Shown here: in pieces, positions 8,019 to 16,735 of the stretch | How the letters are laid out: the number at the start of each line of letters is the position of its first letter | Position numbering within the stretch: position 1 is the first letter of the stretch | IMG/VR virus record: IMGVR_UViG_3300035035_000060 | Coordinates: 1 to 28,273 of that record | DNA from: a virus | Direction: 5' to 3' (one strand) | Length of the DNA: 28,273 nt | The notes under the pieces: generated by a model | What the model saw: the letters and a program-made list of their open reading frames with translations, nothing else | What the model was told of the DNA's origin: nothing | Databases searched by the model: none | Position numbers and translations under genes: made by a program

Positions 8019-10816
8019 TAGTCTATTTCAGTTAGATAATAAGTGTTCATTAATCCTCTGGATATTGAGTTTGGCATAGAGAATGAGTCGTACCCTAGAC
8101 CATCAAAGTCAGTATCGTCAAAATCTATGTTGACTGGTTCGATAGATTCGTATGTAGCACCACCTGTAAAACTGGTCATACTGCCTAACTGGTTGTCACC
8201 ATACAGTATTTCGTTTTGATGAGCTCTAAGTAGTAACTCTTGATTTTTAGCATTGAATGGTGCATCAGCTGGTAAGCCTGATCTTTCAAGAGCTTTGTTA
8301 AATGTTGACTTGTTCCATTTATATTTACCGATTTGTATGCCAGCTCCGGTAAGTATACCAGACCTGTTACCTTTACTTGTAAATAACTCACCAACCTCTG
8401 TCATAGATTTGGTCTGTATGTTAAACGAATCGCTGTAGCTTCTACCAGTTCGATCTCTAAATGTGTTATGGTCTGCACCTTTTGCAGCCATCTGATCCTT
8501 AAATATATTCATGTTATCACCGTCATATATTTCTTGGCTCATAACCTGTATAAGATTTGATGGTGTAGGAAATCTATTTAATCTCTGTTGGTCACGCTCT
8601 GACATACCATCATCTGGAAACTTAACAAAATAAATCTTGTCAGGATCAATAGTTTCTATGTCAAGGCCAAGTGCTTCTACTCTTTGCTTCATTAACTTTA
8701 AAGGATGTATACCAGTCTTTCTAGATAAGTTTAGATAGAACTCAGGTATCTGTCCATTCTGTTTTTTCAAAGCTCTAACACCTAGAGGTAAAGCTGACTC
8801 TTCACCGGGTAGATACTTGTCACTACCAAGTGTGTTACTATAGTCTTCATCATCCTTGTTTAGACGATCAATAAGCTTGTCTTGTAGTAAATATCTTGTA
8901 GGGTCATTCTCAGGCTGACCGGGAGGTGGGTAAACATCATATGGGCCAACGCTTTTTGTTGTACCATCTAATGCCTTAACTTCTGACTTTTGGTCAGGAT
9001 CTGCATAATTAGCTTTGATTTTATCAATAGCTATCTGATGAGCTTTGTTAGCATTATTTGTTTGTAAAAATGCTATTCTATATTCCTCTTCATACGCTAT
9101 GCCCATATTAGTTATAGTTTCAAGATCTTCAATACTAGCTTGATCTGGGTCTTGTACAATAACATTACCAGACTTATCTTTCTTTACGTTTACTAAAGCA
9201 TTAAACATCTTATTAGCTTTAGATGTTAATGCAGAGCTTGGCTTGAATCCATTAATTAAGTCTTCTGCTTCTTGCTTAACTCTCTTTCTAATATCACCAT
9301 CTTTTATAGCGGCAAGTCTAGCTTCTAAAGTACCAGAGTCAATCTTACCATCAGCTGCGTCAAGCAGTAGAAATCTAGCTTCTTCTTCATCATCGTAGTC
9401 ACCGGGAACATAGTAGTCAGCAAGTTTCTTTAGCTTCGGATCTGTAACAGGTAGTCCTAGATCTTTGGCTATTTTGTGTAAATCTTTTGTAACCATGTCT
9501 CGAGTCAAGACAACATCATCTGGTAGATCTTTGTAAGCTTCGATAGCTGAGTTAACAGCAGTTTCAGCTTTGTTAGTAATTTCTAGCTCTCTTTTTTCAA
9601 TGTCTTTCTTTTGAGATCTCATAATGAGTTCTCCAAGTTTGTTATCTAGAAGAGTAGCACCCGGAGTATTAACACCAGCTAGATTTGTTTTGACCTTACC
9701 AGCTGTGCCTCTTTGAGTAAAGTATGTATCTCTAATTAGCTGTAGTTCTGTAGTGCCTATGTAACCTTGTTCAAATGCTTTGTCAAGTCTGTCGCCTAAT
9801 TTAGCATATGCAAAGTTCATATCTTTCTTACCACCCGGAGCCCCATGTGCTAGCCTTGTAAGTAGTCCAGAGTTAGGGTCATCATCAGTACCAAATAAAT
9901 ACTCTGATGCCATTTCTGGATTGTTGACCAACATGTCAGATAAGTTAAGTATCTCTTTTACTTCACCTAACTTTAGCTCTTCTTCTATCTTACGATTTAG
10001 ACCTTTAGTGCTGATACCGTTGATGTTTTTACGTAGATCATCAAGCATCTTGTTCTTGTGTCTACCTTTTAGAGTGCTCATAGCACCTGATTGCATCAAA
10101 CCACTGCGACCCCAAAAGAATAAAGCTTCGTCAGCTAAACCTGAGTCACCATCAGCCATAAGTTGGTTGTAGCTTCTACCGTTAGCACCCGGAACCGCAG
10201 CATTACTGAGTGGGGTGTTAAGATTTTGACCTACAAAGTTGCTAGTCCAGTTTACAGCTTTCTTAGCAGTAGCAGCTGAGTTTTCATCATATGTAGGTAT
10301 ATTTCTAATAGTAAGAGTATCTAAAGTTTCAGTGGCTTGATTTTTACTGTCTGGAGCTGCATTGTTTTTTTCTACTTCTTGTGCAGCTAGACTCTCAGCT
10401 TCAACTTTATTTTGATTTACTTCTTTACTAAGTTCTTTTTCAGCTTCTGCATTTTCTTTAGTTACCTTATCATCTTGACCGGGTACAAGTTGACCAGTGT
10501 TGGTATCATAGATCTTACCATCTGTACCTTCATATGTACCCTCTCTCTGATCTTCTCTTAACGACTTAGTATCATTCCAAGCATCTAGCTTTTTCTTAAA
10601 CTCGACACCTTGACCTATAAGCTTACCAAACTTTTGAAAGTTACGAGATCTAGTTTCCGCATCTGCAAGAGCGTTTTGCTTGGCTCTTTCGTATGCAGCT
10701 GCATATATCTTGTCTGTTTCTGCTAGAGCTTGGTTTGCTACTTTAGAACCATCATAACTGACTTCTGCAAAGTTGCTGTCAGAATGGTTGAAACTAAACT
10801 GTTCAAACTCCATCAA
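8018..10816 (-). CDS. gp15-like internal virion protein with lysozyme-like C-terminus
   Basis: This 932-residue protein lies at the T7 gene 15 position; T7 gp15 is about 750. Most of it is charged and helical, including a Lys/Glu/Asn-rich stretch around residues 115-165. Residues about 799-871 read NIQTKSMTEVGELF, GAGIQIGKYKWNKSTF, then PFNAKNQELLL. This resembles the later half of phage muramidase-type domains (SMTxxEV, GRYQ, FxxxxQD). The preceding stretch lacks an obvious catalytic Glu. Its ATG lies in a four-base ATGA overlap with the gp14-like gene. The ejection-core role is inferred from synteny; the muramidase resemblance is tentative. Confidence 0.8.
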   Translation of the reverse strand: MMEFEQFSFNHSDSNFAEVSYDGSKVANQALAETDKIYAAAYERAKQNALADAETRSRNFQKFGKLIGQGVEFKKKLDAWNDTKSLREDQREGTYEGTDGKIYDTNTGQLVPGQDDKVTKENAEAEKELSKEVNQNKVEAESLAAQEVEKNNAAPDSKNQATETLDTLTIRNIPTYDENSAATAKKAVNWTSNFVGQNLNTPLSNAAVPGANGRSYNQLMADGDSGLADEALFFWGRSGLMQSGAMSTLKGRHKNKMLDDLRKNINGISTKGLNRKIEEELKLGEVKEILNLSDMLVNNPEMASEYLFGTDDDPNSGLLTRLAHGAPGGKKDMNFAYAKLGDRLDKAFEQGYIGTTELQLIRDTYFTQRGTAGKVKTNLAGVNTPGATLLDNKLGELIMRSQKKDIEKRELEITNKAETAVNSAIEAYKDLPDDVVLTRDMVTKDLHKIAKDLGLPVTDPKLKKLADYYVPGDYDDEEEARFLLLDAADGKIDSGTLEARLAAIKDGDIRKRVKQEAEDLINGFKPSSALTSKANKMFNALVNVKKDKSGNVIVQDPDQASIEDLETITNMGIAYEEEYRIAFLQTNNANKAHQIAIDKIKANYADPDQKSEVKALDGTTKSVGPYDVYPPPGQPENDPTRYLLQDKLIDRLNKDDEDYSNTLGSDKYLPGEESALPLGVRALKKQNGQIPEFYLNLSRKTGIHPLKLMKQRVEALGLDIETIDPDKIYFVKFPDDGMSERDQQRLNRFPTPSNLIQVMSQEIYDGDNMNIFKDQMAAKGADHNTFRDRTGRSYSDSFNIQTKSMTEVGELFTSKGNRSGILTGAGIQIGKYKWNKSTFNKALERSGLPADAPFNAKNQELLLRAHQNEILYGDNQLGSMTSFTGGATYESIEPVNIDFDDTDFDGLGYDSFSMPNSISRGLMNTYYLTEID

Positions 10817-11574
10817 GCAACCTCCCTAAACTCAACGTCAATCTGGCTGTAATCTACAGCAAAAGCACCATCGCTTCTTTTTGATACTGCTTCTGGTTTT
10901 CTTAGTAAAACATCCTGTGCCATAACACCTATGTATTGTGTATCTTCATTAATATAACTAAACTTGTAAATATCATAGCCACTAATAGACGTACCTATCT
11001 TTTTGATATCTTCTTTTATTCTTACGTCACTACCAATAAATGGAGAGATAACGCTCATACCAAAGCTGACACTGTTCATAAACTGACCAGCTCTGTCTTT
11101 TGGAGGTAACATAGTAGGTGGCCCAAACTGTGGATCAAATCCAAGTTGTGTACGATTACTACGTAGTTGCTCTTGTAAACCTCTTGATATTTTAGTCTGA
11201 GCTTTTGCTTCTCCAACAGTTGCTAGAGCATACTGCTTTCTGTCAACTTCAGCTAGCTTGTTATAAAAGTCTGCTTTCTGTCTTCTTCCAAAAGCTCTTG
11301 ATCTACCACCTTCATTTACAGCTGCCTGAGCATAATACTTCTGTGCTGCTTGTTGTTTATCTAGTAGACCTTTACCTTGCTCACTTAGAGCGAAGGCAGT
11401 AAAGTCAGATTGAGAACGAGATTGTCCTAGTCCAAGAATGTTGTTTATATTATCCTTGAAGTCAACCTCTTTATTCCATTGTTTGATGCCGTCGGAGTAG
11501 TATTTTAGTATCCGCTTTTTGTTTTCTTGTCTAGCGGCCTCTCTTCTTCCGGCGTTAGGATCTGGTGCACACAC
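10813..11574 (-). CDS. gp14-like internal virion protein with C-terminal S74-type chaperone motif
   Basis: This 253-residue protein is at the T7 gene 14 position. Like T7 gp14 it begins MC and has an alanine/glutamine-rich helical N-terminal part (about 1-150). The last 75 residues begin GSDVRIKEDIKKIG, with S182, D183, R185 and K187. They continue with YKFSYI, YIGVMAQDV, PEAV and AVDYSQI. This matches the intramolecular-chaperone / peptidase S74 family, in which a Ser-Lys dyad self-cleaves in fibre trimers. T7 gp14 has no such extension. The start lies 20 bases inside the gp13-like gene. The core-protein role is inferred from synteny; S74 cleavage is untested. Confidence 0.8.
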   Translation of the reverse strand: MCAPDPNAGRREAARQENKKRILKYYSDGIKQWNKEVDFKDNINNILGLGQSRSQSDFTAFALSEQGKGLLDKQQAAQKYYAQAAVNEGGRSRAFGRRQKADFYNKLAEVDRKQYALATVGEAKAQTKISRGLQEQLRSNRTQLGFDPQFGPPTMLPPKDRAGQFMNSVSFGMSVISPFIGSDVRIKEDIKKIGTSISGYDIYKFSYINEDTQYIGVMAQDVLLRKPEAVSKRSDGAFAVDYSQIDVEFREVA

Positions 11575-12034
11575 GGCAAAATTCTATAAATTGTATATTG
11601 TTCGGCCCATGTTCAAACTTACGTAAGAACTTGAAACCTAAAAATTGTAATAGTTTTAGATGTACGGTGTTACGAGAATCTACGATATTCCACAGTAATT
11701 TTTCGTTACGTTGTTCAAGCCAGCGTTTAGCTTCTCTTGCAAACGTAATTGGGTATTCGTGTATAGCTGGAGTGCATAGCATCCAGACTTCTCCAGTCGG
11801 CCCAACTCCGGCCATGCCAGCAGTCTTGCCGTTAGGCACTGTGAAATACACGCACAAGCCCGTTCTAGCCGCTCGTAGCAGCTCTTCCGTAGCATCTAGC
11901 CCATGACCTTCTTCGACCTCTCTGCGGTCATCTGGACGTAGATTAGAGGCCACCTCTCTGGCAGCCTCCTCTGTGATTGGGTGTATATATTCGTCTAATT
12001 TAGACACGTCTGTAAAATTTGGGTGAGAAATCAC
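11555..12034 (-). CDS. gp13-like protein, GNAT-fold, virion assembly
   Basis: This 159-residue protein is at the T7 gene 13 position between gp12 and gp14. The C-terminal half (LLWNIVDSRNTVHLKLLQFL, then GFKF) aligns by eye with the same part of T7 gp13 (LWNYVWVGNTSHIRFLKTIG). This layout is typical of acetyltransferase-like folds. The middle (GLCVYFTVPNGKTAGMAG, then WMLCT) fits the central strands of that fold. The usual acetyl-CoA loop is not clear, so it may be a structural or assembly relative rather than an enzyme. It overlaps gp12 by 35 bases and gp14 by 20. Confidence 0.7.
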   Translation of the reverse strand: MISHPNFTDVSKLDEYIHPITEEAAREVASNLRPDDRREVEEGHGLDATEELLRAARTGLCVYFTVPNGKTAGMAGVGPTGEVWMLCTPAIHEYPITFAREAKRWLEQRNEKLLWNIVDSRNTVHLKLLQFLGFKFLRKFEHGPNNIQFIEFCRVCTRS

Positions 12035-14897
12035 CTTCCCAAGACATAGCTCGTAGCGTAGCTGGGGCAGGGTGAGTTGATTTAAGTGTAATATCTACGT
12101 TTTTATTTCTTTCGTAGACTGGGATAGTTTTGATAAACTCTTCGAGATATGGTGCATCAGAGACTTTGTATTCGTCAAGCTCTGTTGATTCATATACTTC
12201 TGTGTAGTCAGTTTTTCCAGTTCGTTCAAGTGTTGTTTCATAAAGACCTATCTTACCGAAGTGAAGTTTGATTCTATGTATAACAAGAGATGAGTTTACA
12301 TCAGCACTTACCCCTTGCCCTTGAGTTCTAGTTACAAAAAGTGTAGGAAACTTTATACTATAGTCATATATGTAACCTATGTGATATGTGTCTGTCCATT
12401 GTCCCGGTACTGTGAGTGTTGTACCGTTGATAGTAGGTTTTGCATATCTACCTACACGTGTAGAGTTTGAGTTGCTATCTACAATAGCTAGTGTATAATT
12501 TGGACTTGTAACTAGACTTAGCCAACCCACATTACTGAAGGTTGTGGTGTTGCCAACTGGATCATAGCTACCACCGTCAAGAAGAGTACGATTATCCAAA
12601 TGTAATAAGAAGTCGACATTATCTTGTAAAATAAAAGGATCTGATTCTTGTTGTACTAACCTTACGCTTTGTAAAAAATTATCAGTATCTATAAAATAGT
12701 ACTCATCATTTATAACAAAGTGATACAGTAATGGGTTGTTGAACTTCCATTTAAACCATGATGACTGCTGACGCTTATCTCCTACGTTAACATATCTAAA
12801 TCCTATAACCTCGTCAGAGCCAGTCTTACCTATAAGAACCATATCATTTTCTCTAGATACAGTAAGTAAGTCAACTTGTTTTGGTATTAGTGTAGGTACA
12901 ACTCTACTTTGTTCTACAACATTTGGTTCTGCTTCTCTAGCTATGTTAGCCATTTCATTGAAGCGACTGAACTTACCAGAGTTATCCACATAAGCTATAG
13001 TTGTACCAAGTGATATAGGAGGTATTTTTATATTATAGTTATTAGTTGCAAGACTACGTAGCTTTGCAGTATCAGGGTTAAAAACTGTGTCGTCAGATGA
13101 TAACAAGAATTGTTGGTTTGAGCTGAATACAACTAGACCTGTATTTATATCTATACCATCAAATAGTTCTGATGGAAAGGTAGAAGAACATGCTATATCT
13201 ACAGGATCGTTTGCACTAACTGTCAAAGCAGTTTGAGCAAAGAAGTCAGGTTCTCCAAGTGTACCAGCTTGTGATAATATTACATTTTCTCCAGCTAAAA
13301 AGGCTAACCTATTTCTGAAGAATAGTACTTTATTAATACGTTTATTATGAAACGACGGGAGAGGGTTAGTCTCTTCATCACCTACAGCTCTGTCAGCGTA
13401 TGTAAACTGTTTGATAGTAAATGTAGCTATCTCGTTTACTGTACCGGGATTAGTCAGGGCTGTTCTTTGTATAACCAAAGGCATGTTTGTCAGAGTCTTA
13501 GGTATACCGGGCTTGGCACATTCTGTCCATGAACCTGTACCATCCTGATCGTTTAGACCCTCGAATCGTAGGTAGTAGTCGTCTTCTTCTGATATTCTAG
13601 CATTTGCAATTTTGACTATGTAGCCATTTTTACACTGTTTTGGTAGTAATGTAACATCGTTTACTGATGTACCCATGCTTCGCATCAGGTCATCTTCTAC
13701 AATCTCTACGTTAAAACTAGAGCTACTAGACATGTAGATGCCATTACCGATTATGCTTGCAGAGATACCTGTACTGTTTAATTCTGCTACTATGCCAGCT
13801 AAAACTGTATCAGCACTTACAGCAGTATCAGCATCAAAAGGTGTACATGCTGGACGTACAGCCTTGATGTTTGCTTTTACGGCAATAGCTTCGTGGTCGG
13901 TAACTTCTATAGTGTATGTAGCAGATGCTTCACCTTTGTTAGATCTACCACTATTACCTTGGGCTGTTCCTGTTATAGTACGACCCTTAGCAGAGTCCAT
14001 AGTAACTGTAAATTTATCACCAGTTACCCAGCCTTCTCCACCATGAAGTAGAAAAATACTTCTTGCATAGGCACATGCAAAGTCTTCTGGTTCGTTACCT
14101 TCACCACCTATACTACCTTGCTGTCCACGTATGTCAAGCTTAAATACCATATTATTTTTACCACTGGTAACTAAGTTGTTACTGGAGTCTCTGACTTCAA
14201 CTGTAGTCGTACCTGTGTAACTACTTGCAGCATCAACAACAAATGTCTGTATTCCAATGCCTCTACACTGACCTGTACCCTCACTTTCATCAAGTGTATC
14301 TGATGTAATTTTGATACGTGTAGCTCTATTTATAGTAGTTGTACTATTATTACTGTAAACATTTAAGCCATACTGTCTGCCATTTTCAGTACGAGTTATT
14401 TCAATAAATGCAAAGTGAGCATCTGGGTTATCCTGAGTAGTACCTGTAGTACCTACAAGAGTATTAGAATTGCTAGAATCACGACTTGAAACGAAAGTAG
14501 TGTCATTGATAGTAAGAAACTGTATGTTTTCTGAGTTGCCGGTAGCTAGATAAGCTTTGATTGCTGTTTCTCCACCTGTACCATATACTATAGTCTGTGC
14601 AGCTCCAGCATTATCACCGTCAGCTTTCCATACTCTAAGTGTACCATCAGGTGCTACTTGCCCAACATATGAGCCTTCATCTTCATCTCTATGATAATGA
14701 AACCACGAACCACCTGTAGCAACGCTAGGTAAAGGCTGAGAGTTTATTCTTTTTGCACCCGGTCTTTTATATAGACCACGTGTTATATCTGGTATCGCAT
14801 TTACGACATCCTCTACCTGACCCGGAAACTTTAGTTGGTCTGGCTGTTCTGATATGCCACCAATAAAGTTTGGGATGGTTTGTGTTATTGCTGCCAT
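12000..14897 (-). CDS. Tail tubular protein B (gp12-like)
   Basis: This 965-residue tail nozzle protein is longer than T7 gp12 (794). The N-terminus (AITQTIPNFIGGISEQPDQL, then VNAIPDITRGLYKRPG) is the classic start of gp12-type proteins. Characteristic segments follow, including NKVLFFRNRLAFLAGENVIL and SQAGTLGEPDFF. The protein forms the tubular tip of the short tail below gp11 and contacts the fibres. Extra beta-rich sequence at about 170-460 may account for the added length. Its ATG shares one base with the gp11 stop (TAATG), consistent with coupled synthesis. Confidence 0.95.
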   Translation of the reverse strand: MAAITQTIPNFIGGISEQPDQLKFPGQVEDVVNAIPDITRGLYKRPGAKRINSQPLPSVATGGSWFHYHRDEDEGSYVGQVAPDGTLRVWKADGDNAGAAQTIVYGTGGETAIKAYLATGNSENIQFLTINDTTFVSSRDSSNSNTLVGTTGTTQDNPDAHFAFIEITRTENGRQYGLNVYSNNSTTTINRATRIKITSDTLDESEGTGQCRGIGIQTFVVDAASSYTGTTTVEVRDSSNNLVTSGKNNMVFKLDIRGQQGSIGGEGNEPEDFACAYARSIFLLHGGEGWVTGDKFTVTMDSAKGRTITGTAQGNSGRSNKGEASATYTIEVTDHEAIAVKANIKAVRPACTPFDADTAVSADTVLAGIVAELNSTGISASIIGNGIYMSSSSSFNVEIVEDDLMRSMGTSVNDVTLLPKQCKNGYIVKIANARISEEDDYYLRFEGLNDQDGTGSWTECAKPGIPKTLTNMPLVIQRTALTNPGTVNEIATFTIKQFTYADRAVGDEETNPLPSFHNKRINKVLFFRNRLAFLAGENVILSQAGTLGEPDFFAQTALTVSANDPVDIACSSTFPSELFDGIDINTGLVVFSSNQQFLLSSDDTVFNPDTAKLRSLATNNYNIKIPPISLGTTIAYVDNSGKFSRFNEMANIAREAEPNVVEQSRVVPTLIPKQVDLLTVSRENDMVLIGKTGSDEVIGFRYVNVGDKRQQSSWFKWKFNNPLLYHFVINDEYYFIDTDNFLQSVRLVQQESDPFILQDNVDFLLHLDNRTLLDGGSYDPVGNTTTFSNVGWLSLVTSPNYTLAIVDSNSNSTRVGRYAKPTINGTTLTVPGQWTDTYHIGYIYDYSIKFPTLFVTRTQGQGVSADVNSSLVIHRIKLHFGKIGLYETTLERTGKTDYTEVYESTELDEYKVSDAPYLEEFIKTIPVYERNKNVDITLKSTHPAPATLRAMSWEGDFSPKFYRRV

Positions 14898-15508
14898 TAT
14901 CTTCTAAGGTTTCTCCATGGTTGATAGGTTTGATATGCACTATCATCTTCAAATCCAAACATACTATGATCGCCTTGATTGCACTCATACTCCATGAGAG
15001 ACGCTCTGGCTAGAGACTCCTGACCTTGTAATAATTTTACTAGGTTTGGGTTAGCAACAAGCTGCGTAGCTGCCTGTCTAGATGCTCTGTATGTTATGTA
15101 TCTTCTAAAGACAATAGGTAAGTCTTCAAATTCGTATAGTCTGACAATATCAAGATCTAGGTCAGTTGTAAATACATCTGTGTGATCTTGTTTGTCATAT
15201 AAAAATCCATTACGACGTACGAGGTTATGTGTACGACGAGCTTGGTCGTCATGTAAATCCATAGACAATATGTCATTACCAATAGCAATTCTGCCATTAG
15301 CATCTTTGGCAAACGTTACATGTTTTTCTGTGTTAAAGTGCCACCCCTCTGCCTGCGTGTCTACGTTAGCATCACGGAGTAGGTTGAATATAAATGATAT
15401 TTCTGGGTTGTCAAAATTAAGTGTTGTTATTGGCGATTGTCCAATAGCCCCCAGTATATTATTTACTGCGGACAGTTCTGTGTCGATGTCAATAGTTGTG
15501 GAAGCCAT
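14897..15508 (-). CDS. Tail tubular protein A (gp11-like)
   Basis: This 203-residue protein is close in length to T7 gp11 (196). It shows family signatures: IDTELSAVNNILGAIGQSPI near the N-terminus, then GWHFNTE and FRRYITYRASRQAATQLV. It forms the ring joining the portal to the tail nozzle. It starts only three bases after the T-tract of the terminator that follows the capsid gene. The only Shine-Dalgarno-like GGAGG upstream lies inside that hairpin, so initiation may be weak or structure-dependent. Capsid and tail genes are separated by a terminator here, as in T7. Confidence 0.93.
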   Translation of the reverse strand: MASTTIDIDTELSAVNNILGAIGQSPITTLNFDNPEISFIFNLLRDANVDTQAEGWHFNTEKHVTFAKDANGRIAIGNDILSMDLHDDQARRTHNLVRRNGFLYDKQDHTDVFTTDLDLDIVRLYEFEDLPIVFRRYITYRASRQAATQLVANPNLVKLLQGQESLARASLMEYECNQGDHSMFGFEDDSAYQTYQPWRNLRR

Positions 15509-15511
15509 AAG

Positions 15512-15536
15512 AAAAAAAAAGGAGGCCGAAGCCTCC
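15512..15536 (-). terminator. Strong intrinsic terminator after the capsid gene (T-phi position)
   Basis: On the minus strand GGAGGC, loop TTCG and GCCTCC form a perfect 6-bp stem with a UUCG tetraloop, followed by nine T residues (15520-15512). It lies between the capsid stop and the gp11 start, matching T-phi between T7 genes 10 and 11. Partial readthrough would explain high capsid and lower tail expression. Confidence 0.93.
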
Positions 15537-15550
15537 GTATAATGTGTAAG

Positions 15551-16735
15551 TTAGAAAGCAGCGTTTCCAACAGTTGTTGCTTCGCCAGCAGCGTTGCGGC
15601 TTGTTGCCACACCAGCTACGAACTCAACAGCAGCAGCAGGGTTAAGTGCATCTACACCCATAGCTAGACGTCCAAGAATAACATCACCTTGGTATACCAC
15701 TGAGATGTCTCCACTTGTTGTCTGAACTTGTGGGCCGATTGCCTCAACACAAGCAGCAGCTTCTTTTTGGAAGATAAGTCCACAGCTGTTTTCAAATGCA
15801 GATCCACCGTTACCATAAGAGTTAACAGTCTTAGTTGCAGATGAACCAGCAGTCTCATCAGCCATAGCAACTTCTACGAAGTCACCGCCTGCTCCGGGGT
15901 CTGTAACACCGGGGTTTGTGTTAGATGCAGTACCAAACTTAGTACCGAATCTGCCAAAGAATGGGATGTTCATTGACTTGAATATCTGGATTCCAGCTAT
16001 TTCAATGATTCCGTTACCTGATTGTAACGCATCTCCTCTCTCTGTACGGTTGATTAAACCGTTTGATTCTACGTTCTGGATAAGTTCGTAGTACTGTCTT
16101 GGGTTGAGTACAGCTACTCTTCCTTCTTGACCTACTCCCTTCTCATCTAGCGCAGCGGCTGCGTCGTAGAATCCGTTGATTAGACATGTAGAGTCATAAG
16201 CAGCTGTACCATCGGTAACACCTGTTCTGGTTAGTCTAATCTGTGTTCCACCGGGCTCTTTGAAGTTAGACTTCGTGATTGGTGAAGCTTGTCTTGCAGC
16301 CTTTGTGATAGCTCTGAAAGCTTTTCTGTCATACTGCTCTGCAAGAGCGTATCCGATCTTACGAGAAATTTCACCACGTAAATCGTAGTGAGCAAGTGTC
16401 TCGTCAAGTTCATAGACAAATGCACTGGAGATTAATAGATCATCAACAGTCACTGTCTTTTCAGCTACTGGAGGTGCTCCATCAGAGTTACCTAGTATGC
16501 TGTTGCCGGGTGTATGATACTCGGCTGTTGTTCTTCCTGTGAAGATGAACTGAAGTGACTTACCGTTTGTAAGTGTTCTCTTCATAATTAGGTCACGTGC
16601 TATCGTGTTCCTTTGGAAGCCTTTGAACATCTCTCCGGAAAACAATTTAAGGTATAGTGCCCTCTTGTCTCCAGTTGAGTTTGACTGACCGGGACTTGTT
16701 ATATTAGTGGTCAGTGTGCTATTTTGTTGTGCCAT
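15551..16735 (-). CDS. Major capsid protein (gp10-like)
   Basis: This 394-residue shell protein compares with 345 for T7 gp10A. Diagnostic segments include KRALYLKLFSGEMFKGF, RNTIARDLIMKRTL and SLQFIFTGRTTAEYHTPG near the N-terminus. Further on are the E-loop/A-domain segments VYELDETLAHYD and AVLNPRQYYELIQ. It assembles on the scaffold encoded upstream. No clear Shine-Dalgarno sequence precedes the ATG; the leader is AT-rich with A-runs and sits below a hairpin-rich region. A UUCG terminator follows the gene. Confidence 0.97.
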   Translation of the reverse strand: MAQQNSTLTTNITSPGQSNSTGDKRALYLKLFSGEMFKGFQRNTIARDLIMKRTLTNGKSLQFIFTGRTTAEYHTPGNSILGNSDGAPPVAEKTVTVDDLLISSAFVYELDETLAHYDLRGEISRKIGYALAEQYDRKAFRAITKAARQASPITKSNFKEPGGTQIRLTRTGVTDGTAAYDSTCLINGFYDAAAALDEKGVGQEGRVAVLNPRQYYELIQNVESNGLINRTERGDALQSGNGIIEIAGIQIFKSMNIPFFGRFGTKFGTASNTNPGVTDPGAGGDFVEVAMADETAGSSATKTVNSYGNGGSAFENSCGLIFQKEAAACVEAIGPQVQTTSGDISVVYQGDVILGRLAMGVDALNPAAAVEFVAGVATSRNAAGEATTVGNAAF

